Positions 26,112 to 35,559 of a stretch of 64,000 bases of DNA are shown here, piece by piece; position 1 is the stretch's first letter; each line of letters opens with the position of its first letter. The notes under the pieces are model-generated. The model made no database searches. It saw nothing but the letters and a program-made list of their open reading frames with translations, and was not told where the DNA came from. The DNA is from CAWGXZ01 sp963826695 (GTDB lineage: Bacteria > Pseudomonadota > Gammaproteobacteria > Burkholderiales > Burkholderiaceae_C): the NCBI GenBank assembly GCA_963826695.1, contig CAWGXZ010000004.1, positions 310,001 to 374,000 of the forward strand, written 5' to 3'. The position numbers and the translations under genes were made by a program.

Positions 26112-29100
26112 ATGGACGAGCCGATGAATTCCACACCCCCCCACGCCAGCGAGCTTGACGCCGGCCTGCTGGAGTGGCTCGACGAAGCGGTGCTGGTCTT
26201 CGATGCGGCGCTGCGCTGCGTGCGGGCCAATCCGGCGGCAGAAAAGTTGTTCGGCCGGCGCCTGGTCGGGGAGCCGGCCAGCGGGCTGCTGCCACCGGGC
26301 GAAGGTCCCGCCCTGGCGGAGCGGCTGGCTGAAGTCGCGCGCGGCGCCGTGGCAGCGAGCGTCGAGGGCGTCTGCATCGGCGGCCGTTGCTACTTCGAGC
26401 TCAGCATGGTGGCGCAGCCGAACGGCCGCGTTGCCGCCTGCCTGCGCAATGTCACCGAGCGCAGGCGCAGCCGGGCGATGGCCGCGTTGCAGCAGGAAGC
26501 ACATGCGCTGCGACTGAATCGCGCCACGCTCGGCGAACTGCTGTCGCTGCTGGCGCGCGCCGCCGAGGCGCATTTCGCCGACGGTTCGTGCGTCGAGTTC
26601 ATCGCCGCTGGTCTCGCAGGCGAGCCGCCGCGGCACCTCGACCCGCAGCCACGGCTGCCGCCGGCGCTGCGCCAGGCCGTCGAAGGCTGCACCGGCGGCG
26701 CCGAGGCGCCTTTTGCCGAAGTCTGGAGCGGTGCGGTGGCATCGGGTGTCGAGCAGGTTGCGGAGAGTCCGCGCTGGGCGGCGCTGCGCGACGTGGCCGC
26801 GGCGCACCGCCTGCATGCGGCCTGGGCCATGCCGCTCATCGCGCCCGGAAAAGTGATCGGCGCGATGGCCGTCTACTACCTCGGCGACGCGTCGGCGCCA
26901 GCGGACGAGAACCGCGACCTGCTCTTTGCCGAGTACGTCTGCGGCATTGCGTCGGTGGCGATCGAGCGCGCCCATGACCGCGAGCAGCGCGCGCGGACCG
27001 AAGCGCTGCTGCGTGACGAAGTGCGGATCAACGAAACGCTCAACAACATCAGCGCCGCGCTGGCCACCGAGCTCGACCTCTCGACCATTGTCCAGTCGGT
27101 GACCGACGGCGCGACGGCTTTGACCGGCGCGCAGTTCGGGGCCTTTTTCTACAACACCACCGACGTGCACGGCGCGATGCTGCTGCTCTACACCTTGTCC
27201 GGCAGCGGGCGGGAGATTTTCTCGCGGCTGCCGGTGCCGAGGCCGACGGCGATCTTCATCCACACCTTCGGCGGCCGCGGCCCGCTGCGGATCGACGATG
27301 TTCCCGTCGATCCGCGCTACGGCCTGTCGCCGCCCTTTTCGGGACTGCCGCCCGGCCACCCACCGGTGCGCAGCTACCTGGCGGTGCCGGTCGTGTCGCC
27401 GAGCGGAAAAGGCGTCATCGGCGGCATCTTCCTCGGCCACGGCGACCCCGCCGTCTTCAGTGCGCGTCACGAGTCGCTGATTACCGGCATTGCCGCGCAG
27501 GCGGCGATCGCGATCGAGAACGCCCGGCTGGTCGCCAGCCTGCGCGAAAGCGCCGACCGTCTGGCACTGGCGATGTCGGCCAGCGAACTGGGTGACTGGC
27601 GGGTCGACATGCGCAGCGGCATGCTCGGGTTTTCCGACGCCGCGGCGCGCATCTTCGGCCTGGAGAATGCACAACCGATGGCGCGCAGCGCCTTTGTCGA
27701 ACGGCTCGAGGCCGAGGACCGAGTCGGTTTCGAGGCGGCGCTCGACGCGGCGCTCGCCAGCGGCAGCCGCTTCGAGGCCGAGTACCGGATTCGCCGTTCC
27801 GACGGCGTCAGACGGCTGGCGCTGTGCGGCATCGTGCACCGCAGCAGCGATGCGGCGGTGGCGCCGGGGATGTTCGGCGTGGTCCAGGACGTGACCCTCA
27901 GCCGGCAGATGGAAGCCGATCTGCGCGAGCGCGCCGAGCAGCTTGCCGAGGCCGACCGCCGCAAGGACGAGTTCCTGGCCACACTGGCCCACGAGCTGCG
28001 CAATCCGCTCGCGCCATTGCGCACCTCGCTGGAAATCCTGCGGCGGGGCGAGGTGGCGAGCACGGTGCGCGAACAGGCACGGTCGATCATGGCGCGTCAG
28101 GTGGCGCAGATGGCGCGCCTGATCGATGAACTGATCGACATCTCGCGCATCAGCACCGGCCGGATCGAGTTGCGCAAGGAGGCGACCCACCTCGAAACGA
28201 TCATCGACAGCGCGATCGAGATCGCCCGGCCGCTGATCGACGGCGGGCGGCATCGGCTTGCCGTGCGGCTGCCGGCACCGACGCCGGCCTTGCTGATCGA
28301 TCGCACACGCGCCGCGCAGGTGCTGTCGAACCTGCTCAACAACGCCGCCAAATACACGCCACCGGGCGGCGAGATCGGGATCGATGCGCAGGTCGACGCC
28401 GGCTGGTTGTCGGTCGCCATTCGCGACAGCGGTGTCGGCATCGCGCCGCACATGCTGGCACGCATCTTCAACATGTTCGAGCAGGGTGATCGCAGCAGCG
28501 CCGCGCACGCGCAGGGCGGGCTTGGCGTCGGTCTGACGCTGGCGCGCCGGCTGGTCGAGCTGCATGGCGGCACGCTGGAGGCACACAGCGCCGGCCCTGG
28601 AAAGGGCAGCGAGTTCGTCGTCCGTCTACCGGTTCTCGCCGGCGCCGCGGTGGCGCCGGCCGTGCCCGATGCCGCACGCGAACCGGCAGCCGGCGGGCGG
28701 CGCGTTTTGGTGGTCGACGACAACGTCGATTCGGCCAGCAGCATGCAGATGGTTCTCGAGGTCGAAGGCCATGCCGTCGAGGTGGCGCACGACGGCTGGG
28801 CCGCGCTGCAAGCCGTCGAGCAAGGGCAACCCGAGGTGGTGCTGCTCGACATCGGGTTGCCGGGGCTCGATGGCTACCAGGTCGCCGAGCGCATTCGCAA
28901 GGGCGACCCGGAGCGCCGCATCCTGCTGATCGCGGCGACCGGCTGGGGCCAGGCCAAGGACCGGGAAAAGTCGGAGCGCGCCGGCTTCGACCGGCATCTG
29001 GTCAAGCCGGTCGATCCGGACGAGGTCATCCGCCTGATCGGCGAGGCCGCGCCGAGCGCCGTGGTTGCTGCAGGCGCCGGCGGCGCGCCGCCGCCCGAAG

Positions 29101-29513
29101 CGCCGAGCCCCGCAGCGACGGTGGCAACCCCGCCGCTGCGGGTGCTGGTGGTCGACGACAGCCCGTTGATGCGCGAGTCGGCGGCGGCCATTCTCGAAAG
29201 CGAAGGCTACGCGGTACGCACCGCGGGCGACGGCATCGAGGCGATCGAGGTGGTCGGCGAATGGGCGCCGAGCATCGTCATGCTCGACCTGCACATGCCG
29301 CGGCTCGGCGGCATCGAAACCGCGCGCCGGCTGCGCGCGCTGCATCCCCCGGGCGAGATGGCCCTGCTGATGATGAGCGGCGTTTCACTCGACGCCGCCT
29401 GGCTGAGCCATGCCAAGGCGGCCGGTTTCGACGACTGCCTCGACAAGACGGCCGAACCGCAGGTCTGGCTCGACCTGCTGCAGCGACTCGCGGGAACGCT
29501 GACGACGGCCTGA
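26112..29513 (+). CDS. Hybrid histidine kinase with PAS, GAF and two receiver domains
   Basis: An 1133-residue cytoplasmic sensor kinase. I see a PAS at about 15-115, a GAF at about 125-290, a second GAF at about 320-510 (PVRSYLAVPVVSP), a PAS at about 515-635 and HisKA (ATLAHELRNPLAPLR, His near 660). HATPase follows, then two receivers (RRVLVVDDNVDSASS with LLDIGLPGLDGYQ, and RVLVVDDSPLMRES with VMLDLHMPRLGG). No membrane segments are present. The second receiver has Lys-Thr (CLDKTAEP) in place of the usual Lys-Pro. Start ATG 26112; another ATG lies at 26124. Ligand unknown. It is divergent from the membrane protein gene upstream. Confidence 0.92.
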   Translation: MDEPMNSTPPHASELDAGLLEWLDEAVLVFDAALRCVRANPAAEKLFGRRLVGEPASGLLPPGEGPALAERLAEVARGAVAASVEGVCIGGRCYFELSMVAQPNGRVAACLRNVTERRRSRAMAALQQEAHALRLNRATLGELLSLLARAAEAHFADGSCVEFIAAGLAGEPPRHLDPQPRLPPALRQAVEGCTGGAEAPFAEVWSGAVASGVEQVAESPRWAALRDVAAAHRLHAAWAMPLIAPGKVIGAMAVYYLGDASAPADENRDLLFAEYVCGIASVAIERAHDREQRARTEALLRDEVRINETLNNISAALATELDLSTIVQSVTDGATALTGAQFGAFFYNTTDVHGAMLLLYTLSGSGREIFSRLPVPRPTAIFIHTFGGRGPLRIDDVPVDPRYGLSPPFSGLPPGHPPVRSYLAVPVVSPSGKGVIGGIFLGHGDPAVFSARHESLITGIAAQAAIAIENARLVASLRESADRLALAMSASELGDWRVDMRSGMLGFSDAAARIFGLENAQPMARSAFVERLEAEDRVGFEAALDAALASGSRFEAEYRIRRSDGVRRLALCGIVHRSSDAAVAPGMFGVVQDVTLSRQMEADLRERAEQLAEADRRKDEFLATLAHELRNPLAPLRTSLEILRRGEVASTVREQARSIMARQVAQMARLIDELIDISRISTGRIELRKEATHLETIIDSAIEIARPLIDGGRHRLAVRLPAPTPALLIDRTRAAQVLSNLLNNAAKYTPPGGEIGIDAQVDAGWLSVAIRDSGVGIAPHMLARIFNMFEQGDRSSAAHAQGGLGVGLTLARRLVELHGGTLEAHSAGPGKGSEFVVRLPVLAGAAVAPAVPDAAREPAAGGRRVLVVDDNVDSASSMQMVLEVEGHAVEVAHDGWAALQAVEQGQPEVVLLDIGLPGLDGYQVAERIRKGDPERRILLIAATGWGQAKDREKSERAGFDRHLVKPVDPDEVIRLIGEAAPSAVVAAGAGGAPPPEAPSPAATVATPPLRVLVVDDSPLMRESAAAILESEGYAVRTAGDGIEAIEVVGEWAPSIVMLDLHMPRLGGIETARRLRALHPPGEMALLMMSGVSLDAAWLSHAKAAGFDDCLDKTAEPQVWLDLLQRLAGTLTTA

Positions 29514-29536
29514 GACCGTGGGGCGCTGCGGCGCCT

Positions 29537-29848
29537 TCAGCCGTAGTGGCAGATGTAGTGGTAGGGCTCGCCGTTGACGCGGATCTCGAAGCTCGAGTTC
29601 GCCGGCACCTCGAAGCGCTCGCCCGCGCCGTAGCGCTGCCAGCCGGTGCTGCCGGCCATGCGCACCTCGCAGCTGCCGGCGACGCCCTCCATGGTCTCGG
29701 GTGCACCGGCATCGAACACCAGCGTTGCCGGCAGGATCACGCCGACGCTCTTGCGGCTGCCATCCGCAAGCTCGACGCTGTGCGAAACGCAGCGGCCGTC
29801 GAAGTAGACATTGGCCTTGGGCGCGATGCGCCCTTCGAGCGGCGCCAT
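29537..29848 (-). CDS. ppnP: Pyrimidine/purine nucleoside phosphorylase (DUF1255)
   Basis: Small (103-residue) cupin-like enzyme that phosphorolyses nucleosides. It has the family's FDGRCVSHSVEL, KSVGVILPATLVF and SSFEIRVNGEPYHYICHY segments. Its ATG overlaps the TGA of argG (TGATG), so the two are co-transcribed and coupled. It converges with the hybrid kinase gene. The link to arginine synthesis is not obvious. Confidence 0.93.
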   Translation of the reverse strand: MAPLEGRIAPKANVYFDGRCVSHSVELADGSRKSVGVILPATLVFDAGAPETMEGVAGSCEVRMAGSTGWQRYGAGERFEVPANSSFEIRVNGEPYHYICHYG

Positions 29849-31197
29849 CACGCGCCCACCTTGCTGCGCCCGCCGCGCACGGCGGGCGCAACGGCTGCCG
29901 CCTTGCGCCGCGGCTTCGGTGCGGATTTGGAACGCGCCGCCGCGGCATTGGCCGCGATGCGCAGCCGCAGCGCGTTCAACTTGATGAAGCCGGCCGCATC
30001 GGCCTGGTCGTAGGCGCCACCATCGTCGTCGAAGGTCGCGATACGCGTGTCGAACAGCGAATCGGTCGGGCTCTCGCGGCCCACGCACAGGATCGTTCCC
30101 TTGTAGAGCTTGAGCCGGACCGTGCCGTTGACGGTCGCTTGCGAGGCATCGATCAGCCCCTGCAGCAGCAGCCGCTCGGGGCTGAACCAGTAGCCGTTGT
30201 AGACCATCCGGGCATAGCGCGGCATCAGGTCGTCCTTCAGCGCCACCACCTCGCGGTCGAGCGTGATGCTCTCGATCGCGCGGTGGCCCGCCAGCATGAT
30301 CGTGCCGCCAGGCGTTTCGTAGCAGCCACGGCTCTTCATGCCGACATAGCGGTTCTCGACCTTGTCGAGCCGGCCGATGCCGTGGCGGCCACCGATCTCG
30401 TTGAGCGTCTGCAGCACGTTCGCCGGGCTCAGTGCCTGGCCGTCGACCGAGACGATGTCGCCACCCCGGTAGCCGAGCTCGACGACCTGCGGCTTGCCCG
30501 GCGCCTTTTCCGGGCTGACGGTCAGCCGCCACATGCTGGCCTCGGGCTCGAAATTCGGATCTTCCAGCACGCCGCCCTCGTACGAGATGTGCAGCAGGTT
30601 GGCGTCCATCGAATACGGCGCGCCGCCGCCCTTGCGCTTCTTGAAGTCGACCGGGATGCCGTGCTCGTCGGCGTAGGCGAGCAGCTTGTCGCGGCTGAGC
30701 AGATCCCACTCGCGCCACGGCGCGATCACCTTGACGTTGGGCATCAGCGCATAGGCGCCCAGCTCGAAGCGCACCTGGTCGTTCCCCTTGCCGGTGGCGC
30801 CGTGGCTGATCGCGTCGGCCTGCGTCTCGCGGGCGATGTCGATCAGCCGCTTGGCGATCAGCGGCCGTGCGATCGACGTGCCGAGCAAATATTCGCCTTC
30901 GTACAGCGCATTGGCGCGGAACATCGGAAAGACGAAGTCGCGGACGAACTCCTCCTTGAGGTCGTCGATGTAGATGTTCTCGGGCCGGATGCCCATCTTC
31001 AGCGCCTTGGCACGCGCCGGCTCGACTTCCTCGCCCTGGCCGAGGTCGGCGGTGAAGGTGACGACCTCGCACCGGTAGACGTCCTGCAGCCACTTCAGGA
31101 TCACCGAGGTGTCGAGTCCACCCGAGTAGGCAAGAACGACCTTCGACGGCGCCCTGCGCTCGTTGGCGGACGGGGATGGCACGGCGGGTTTCGGCAT
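29848..31197 (-). CDS. argG: Argininosuccinate synthase
   Basis: Condenses citrulline and aspartate with ATP in arginine synthesis. The 449-residue product has the ATP pyrophosphatase loop (VVLAYSGGLDTSVILKWL, about residues 21-35), the HGATGKGNDQVRFE block and the FKKRKGGGAPYSMDANLLHISYE region in pieces. After the last conserved segment there is a basic Lys/Arg/Ala tail (about residues 420-449). Start ATG 31197 (MPKPAVPSPSANERRAP); the open frame upstream is not argG-like. Its upstream region is shared divergently with the KaiC-like gene. Confidence 0.97.
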   Translation of the reverse strand: MPKPAVPSPSANERRAPSKVVLAYSGGLDTSVILKWLQDVYRCEVVTFTADLGQGEEVEPARAKALKMGIRPENIYIDDLKEEFVRDFVFPMFRANALYEGEYLLGTSIARPLIAKRLIDIARETQADAISHGATGKGNDQVRFELGAYALMPNVKVIAPWREWDLLSRDKLLAYADEHGIPVDFKKRKGGGAPYSMDANLLHISYEGGVLEDPNFEPEASMWRLTVSPEKAPGKPQVVELGYRGGDIVSVDGQALSPANVLQTLNEIGGRHGIGRLDKVENRYVGMKSRGCYETPGGTIMLAGHRAIESITLDREVVALKDDLMPRYARMVYNGYWFSPERLLLQGLIDASQATVNGTVRLKLYKGTILCVGRESPTDSLFDTRIATFDDDGGAYDQADAAGFIKLNALRLRIAANAAAARSKSAPKPRRKAAAVAPAVRGGRSKVGA

Positions 31198-31286
31198 GGG
31201 GCAGGGTCGGGAGGGAGGGAGCTGGATTTTAGGTGCGTGAGGGCTTACCGCCGGCGCGCCCGGCGCCCTGCTTCGACAGGGGGCGC

Positions 31287-31295
31287 TGGTATGCT
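31287..31295 (+). promoter_or_regulatory. Possible extended -10 element upstream of the KaiC-like gene
   Basis: Reads TGGTATGCT, which resembles an extended -10 (TGnTATAAT). No convincing -35 lies 17 bases upstream. The same bases include an in-frame ATG (31291), so it could equally be a start codon region. Low confidence. Confidence 0.3.
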
Positions 31296-31365
31296 CGCCG
31301 GCCGCCCCGCGGGTGAAAGCGCCGACGTGTCGTCGCCGCTTCGCCCGGTCTCCCGACGATCGCCC

Positions 31366-32880
31366 ATGGCTCCTGCATCCCCTGACAGCTTCGACGGCGA
31401 AGGTTCCCGCGTCTCCACCGGCATCGACGGCCTCGACGCGGTGCTCGGCGGCGGCCTGACCGCCGACCGCATGTACCTGGTGGAGGGGACACCCGGCACC
31501 GGCAAGACGACGCTCGGTTTGCAGTTCCTGCTCGCCGGTGCTGCGCGCGGCGAGGTCGGGCTGTACATCACGCTGTCCGAAACCGGTCGTGAACTGCGCG
31601 CCGTCTGCGCCTCGCATGGCTGGTCGCTCGAAGGCATCGAGATCTATGAACTCGTCAGCGAGCTGGGGCTCGATCCGAGCGCCGAGCAGTCGATCCTGCT
31701 GCCTTCGGACGTCGAGCTCGGCGAGACGATCCGCAACGTGGTCGAGCGCGTCGAGCGGCTCGGCCCGCAGCGGATCGTCTTCGACAGCCTTTCCGAGATG
31801 CGGCTGCTGGCGCTCGAGCCGCTGCGCTACCGCCGGCAGATCCTGGCGCTGAAGCATTTCTTCGCCGGCCGGGCGACGGTGCTGCTGCTCGACGACAAGT
31901 CGACCGACAACGGCGATGCGCAGCTGCACAGCATCGCCCACGGCGTCGTCAGCCTGGACCAGACGATCGGCGACTACGGCCCGCAGCGGCGGCGCCTGCG
32001 GGTCATCAAGATGCGCGGCATCGCCTACCGCGGCGGCGCGCACGACATGTCGCTGCAAAAGGGCGGGCTGTCCGTTTATCCGCGCCTGATCGCGGCGCTG
32101 CATCCGCGCCTCTCGCTCGGCGCCCCGGTGACCAGTGGCGTTCCGCAGCTCGACGCGCTGCTCGGCGGCGGGCTGATTCCGGGGACCAACACGCTGCTCA
32201 TCGGGCCCTCGGGAATCGGCAAGACGACCACCGCGCTGCGCTGCCTGATGGCCGCCCTCGAACGCGGCGAACGCGCGACCTACTACCTGTTCGACGAGGG
32301 CATGGCAACCGTGTTCGCCCGCGCGCATGCCATGGGCATGGACCTCCAGCCCCATGTCGACGCCGGGCGGCTGAAGGTGATGCAGATCGACCCGGGCGAA
32401 CTGACGCCGGGTCAGCTGTCGCACAGCGTTCAGCAGGCGGTCGAGGCCGAGCGCAACACCTTCGTCGTCATCGACAGCCTGAACGCGTATCTGCAGGCGA
32501 TGCCGGGCCAGTCGTTCCTGCTGCTGCACATGCACGAGCTGCTGACCTACCTGAACCAGTGCGGCGTGACGACGATGCTGATCCTCAGCCAGCATGGCCT
32601 GATCGGCGATATCCGCACCGATCTCGATCTCAGCTATCTCAGCGACGCGATCCTGCTGTTTCGCTACTTCGAAGCCGGCGGCGAAGTCCGCAGTGCGATG
32701 TCGTGCGTCAAGAGCCGCGCCGCGGTGCACGAGCGGAAAATCCGCGAGTTCCGGCTCGGCCCGGACGGACTTCGGGTCGGCGCCGTGCTCGCCGAGATGA
32801 GCGGGCTGCTCGCCGGACTGCCTTCGTACCACGGCGACGTGCCGATGTTGAACGAACTTTCCTCCCCGAAAGCCGGGTGA
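31366..32880 (+). CDS. KaiC-like double-domain ATPase
   Basis: A 504-residue protein with two RecA-like KaiC domains. The first has Walker A GTPGTGKTTLG and the second GPSGIGKTTTAL. In cyanobacterial KaiC each ATP site has a catalytic Glu-Glu pair; here they read SE in the first (YITLSETGRE) and DE in the second (YYLFDEGMAT). The second domain's phosphorylation pair, Ser431-Thr432 in Synechococcus, aligns to Ser-Tyr (DLSYLSDAILL). No kaiA or kaiB is nearby. Proteobacterial members of this group commonly precede sensor kinases, as here. The start could be ATG 31291 or 31366; the latter is chosen because 31287-31295 may be a promoter. Circadian function is not implied. Confidence 0.9.
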   Translation: MAPASPDSFDGEGSRVSTGIDGLDAVLGGGLTADRMYLVEGTPGTGKTTLGLQFLLAGAARGEVGLYITLSETGRELRAVCASHGWSLEGIEIYELVSELGLDPSAEQSILLPSDVELGETIRNVVERVERLGPQRIVFDSLSEMRLLALEPLRYRRQILALKHFFAGRATVLLLDDKSTDNGDAQLHSIAHGVVSLDQTIGDYGPQRRRLRVIKMRGIAYRGGAHDMSLQKGGLSVYPRLIAALHPRLSLGAPVTSGVPQLDALLGGGLIPGTNTLLIGPSGIGKTTTALRCLMAALERGERATYYLFDEGMATVFARAHAMGMDLQPHVDAGRLKVMQIDPGELTPGQLSHSVQQAVEAERNTFVVIDSLNAYLQAMPGQSFLLLHMHELLTYLNQCGVTTMLILSQHGLIGDIRTDLDLSYLSDAILLFRYFEAGGEVRSAMSCVKSRAAVHERKIREFRLGPDGLRVGAVLAEMSGLLAGLPSYHGDVPMLNELSSPKAG

Positions 32881-32957
32881 TGACCGCCGCACGGACGCTG
32901 CGGCGAGCGGCCGTGCCGTCCACGGCCACGCCTTCCCGGGCGCGCTAAGGTGCATCG

Positions 32958-35009
32958 ATGAGCCAGATCGAACATCGCGTGGTGCTGCTTGCTCCGCGTG
33001 GCCGTGACGCCCAGGTGATCGCGCAGGTGCTGGAGCCCAGCGGCTTCGCCTGCCGAAGCACCGACTCGGTCGAGGAATTCGCCGCGACGCTGAGACAGGG
33101 CGCCGCAACGGCTTTCGTGACCGAGGAAGCGCTGCTCGGCTGGCCGCACGCGTCGCTGGTCGACTGGCTCGCCGAGCAGCCGCCCTGGTCGGACTTCCCG
33201 TTCATCGTGCTGGCGACACGGCGCACCGGCAGCCGCCCGGCGAGGGCCCGGCAGACGCTCGAGGCGCTCGGCAACGTCGTCATTCTCGAGCGTCCGCTGA
33301 ATGCCGAAACGCTGTTGAGCGCCGCGGCGTCGGGCCTGCGCGGACGCTTGCGCCAGTACCAGGCGCGCCAACACCTCGAGGAGCAGGTCCGCGTCGGGCT
33401 CGAGACACAGCGCCTGCTGAAAGCCGAGATCGATGCCCGCCAGCAGATGCACGAGGCGCGCGAGATGCTGGCGCTGGCGCTCGACGCCGCCGAGCTCGGG
33501 ACGTTTCACCTGCCGATGCCGATCGGGTCGATCCGCTGGAACGCGACCGCGCTGGCGCAGTTCTTCTTCGCGCCCGACGAGCAGCCCGACATGGAGCGCT
33601 TCTACCAGGTGCTGCATTTCGAGGATCGCGATCGCGTGGCCCGTGCGGTCGAGGCAGCGGTCGAGGCAGGCCAGGCCTACGACATCGAATACCGCGTGGT
33701 TTCGCCGCAAGGCGAGATCCGCTGGGTCCGTGCCAAGGGCCGCGCCTTCGGCGATCACGGCAGCGCGCCGGCGCGCTTCGACGGCGTGACCATCGACATC
33801 AGCCGGCAGAAAGCCCTGGAGCGCGAGCGCGAGGTGCTGCTCGAGGCCGAGCGTGCGGCGCGCATCCACGCCGAAGAAGCCAGCCGGATGAAGGACGAGT
33901 TCCTCGCCAACCTGTCGCACGAACTGCGTACGCCGCTCGGCGCGATCCTCGGCTGGACGCATGTGCTCGGCAAGGCCGCGCTGGCTCCGGATCAGCAACG
34001 CGCGGTGGAAACGATCGCCCGCAACGCCCGGGCGCAGGCCAAGCTGATCGAGGATCTGCTCGACATGAGCCGGATCATCTCCGGCAACATTCGGCTCGAT
34101 CTAGAGCCCGTCATGTTGCCGGCGGCAATCGAGGCAGCGGTGGCTTCGCTGCAGCCCGTCGCAGAAGCGCGTGGCGTGCGGGTCGTTGGCGTCATCGAGC
34201 CGGACATCGAAGCCGTTTCCGGGGATCCGCACCGCCTGCAGCAGGTCATCTGGAACCTGCTCTCCAACGCGATCAAGTTCACCCCGGAAGGCGGCGAGGT
34301 CCGCGTCGGCCTTCGGCGGACAGACAGTGCCTGCGAACTGTCGGTGGTCGATTCCGGTGTCGGTATCGACGCCGCGTTTCTGCCGCACGTCTTCGACCGC
34401 TTCAGGCAGGCCGACGCCTCGAGTACGCGCGGCCACGGCGGGCTTGGCCTGGGGCTGGCCATCGTCAAGACGCTGGTCGATCTGCACGGCGGGCGCGTCG
34501 AAGCCACCAGCAACGGGCTGGGGCAGGGGTCGACCTTCACGGTTTCGTTGCCGCTGCCGCTACCGCGGCCCCATGGTGCGACGTATGCGACCGGCACGGC
34601 GCCTTCGGCCCGCTACGGCGTCGACCTGAGCGGGCTTCGGGTGCTGGTGGTCGACGACGAGCCCGATCTGCGGGACCTCGTTCGCGAGGTGCTCGGCGAA
34701 TGCGGCGCCGAGGTGGTTGCGATGGCCTCGGGCGCCGAGGCACTGGAGCACATCGGCTCGATGCGACCCCATCTGCTCATCAGCGACATCGCCATGCCAC
34801 AGATGGACGGCTACGAGCTGCTGCGTCGCATCCGGCTGCTCGATGAGGATCGGGGCGGCCGCGTCCGCGCCATCGCACTCACGGCCTTTGCCCATCAGGA
34901 AGACCGTCGTCGGGCGCTGCTTGCCGGCTTCCTGGTGCACATCGCCAAGCCGGTCGAACCCTGGGAGCTGATTGCGACCGTGGCTGCGGCCGCGGGTCGA
35001 GAACGCTGA
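32958..35009 (+). CDS. Hybrid histidine kinase downstream of the KaiC-like gene
   Basis: A 683-residue cytoplasmic protein. The N-terminal 120 residues look like a degenerate receiver, since the acidic pocket and the phospho-Asp are not clear. A PAS follows at about 155-285 (IRWNATALAQFF), then HisKA (LANLSHELRTPLGAILGW, His near 320) and HATPase (about 418-535). The C-terminal receiver is at about 555-680 with LLISDIAMPQMDG and the Lys in HIAKPVEPW. It lies 77 nt after the KaiC-like gene in the same direction, which suggests a signalling pair in which KaiC modulates the kinase. That is inference from context. Confidence 0.91.
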   Translation: MSQIEHRVVLLAPRGRDAQVIAQVLEPSGFACRSTDSVEEFAATLRQGAATAFVTEEALLGWPHASLVDWLAEQPPWSDFPFIVLATRRTGSRPARARQTLEALGNVVILERPLNAETLLSAAASGLRGRLRQYQARQHLEEQVRVGLETQRLLKAEIDARQQMHEAREMLALALDAAELGTFHLPMPIGSIRWNATALAQFFFAPDEQPDMERFYQVLHFEDRDRVARAVEAAVEAGQAYDIEYRVVSPQGEIRWVRAKGRAFGDHGSAPARFDGVTIDISRQKALEREREVLLEAERAARIHAEEASRMKDEFLANLSHELRTPLGAILGWTHVLGKAALAPDQQRAVETIARNARAQAKLIEDLLDMSRIISGNIRLDLEPVMLPAAIEAAVASLQPVAEARGVRVVGVIEPDIEAVSGDPHRLQQVIWNLLSNAIKFTPEGGEVRVGLRRTDSACELSVVDSGVGIDAAFLPHVFDRFRQADASSTRGHGGLGLGLAIVKTLVDLHGGRVEATSNGLGQGSTFTVSLPLPLPRPHGATYATGTAPSARYGVDLSGLRVLVVDDEPDLRDLVREVLGECGAEVVAMASGAEALEHIGSMRPHLLISDIAMPQMDGYELLRRIRLLDEDRGGRVRAIALTAFAHQEDRRRALLAGFLVHIAKPVEPWELIATVAAAAGRER

Positions 35010-35034
35010 GTCGACTGGCCGCGGCCCGGAAAGC

Positions 35035-35074
35035 AAAAAACCCGGCTGGGACGCAAATCCCGGCCGGATTTTTT
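35035..35074. terminator. Bidirectional rho-independent terminator
   Basis: Reads aaaaaacccggc, a loop of about 16 bases, gccggatttttt. The GC stem with A-tract on one side and T-tract on the other is a classic bidirectional terminator. It sits between two convergent genes: the hybrid kinase (stop 35009) and the BON-domain lipoprotein (stop 35087). Confidence 0.85.
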
Positions 35075-35086
35075 CTGGGATGGCGA

Positions 35087-35401
35087 TCAGCTACGGATCG
35101 CCAGTTCGTTCTTCACCGACTTGACACCCTTGACGCCGCGGGCGATGCGCTCTGCAGCGCTCTTTTCCATCGCCGACTTGGCGAAGCCCGAGAGCATGAC
35201 GGTGCCCTGCAGCGTTTCGACGCTGATGGAAGCGGCATCGACCGTCGGATCTTCGACGAACTTGGCCTTGACCGCGGTGGTGACCGCCGCATCGTCGACA
35301 TAGGAGCCAACGGTCTGCTGGCCACGGGTGACGGCACAGCCCGGCAAGACGACAAGCGCCGTGGCCGAGACGAGGGCGAGCATGGCAGATTTAAGAATCA
35401 T
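35087..35401 (-). CDS. BON-domain lipoprotein
   Basis: A 104-residue envelope protein. The signal peptide ends in the lipobox VLPGC with Cys22, so it should be an outer- or inner-membrane lipoprotein. The rest is one BON domain (DDAAVTTAVKAKFVED, VETLQGTVMLSGF, VKGVKSVKNELAI). BON domains bind membranes or phospholipids, and OsmY-type members are osmotic and general stress proteins. ATG 35401 has AGGAG six bases upstream, a strong ribosome-binding site. A related small stress-type protein gene follows on the same strand at 35.56 kb. Confidence 0.9.
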   Translation of the reverse strand: MILKSAMLALVSATALVVLPGCAVTRGQQTVGSYVDDAAVTTAVKAKFVEDPTVDAASISVETLQGTVMLSGFAKSAMEKSAAERIARGVKGVKSVKNELAIRS

Positions 35402-35559
35402 GAGAATCTCCTGGTAGCGATTGGAATGGCCGCCACCCCGATGTTGAACAGAGTGCCGGCGCTGCCGTAAGCGTGATGTAAGAGCAAGCGGACTTCGGCC
35501 TAGAGCACGCAGGGTGCCCGCTGGTTGTTCCTCGATGACTGGCGCCCGATGAGCTGCAA

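Noticed and set aside
31250..31365. A toxin-antitoxin or leader peptide upstream of the KaiC-like gene
   Set aside because: Only the low-information N-terminal extension of the same frame is present; no second gene or hairpin attenuator is visible.
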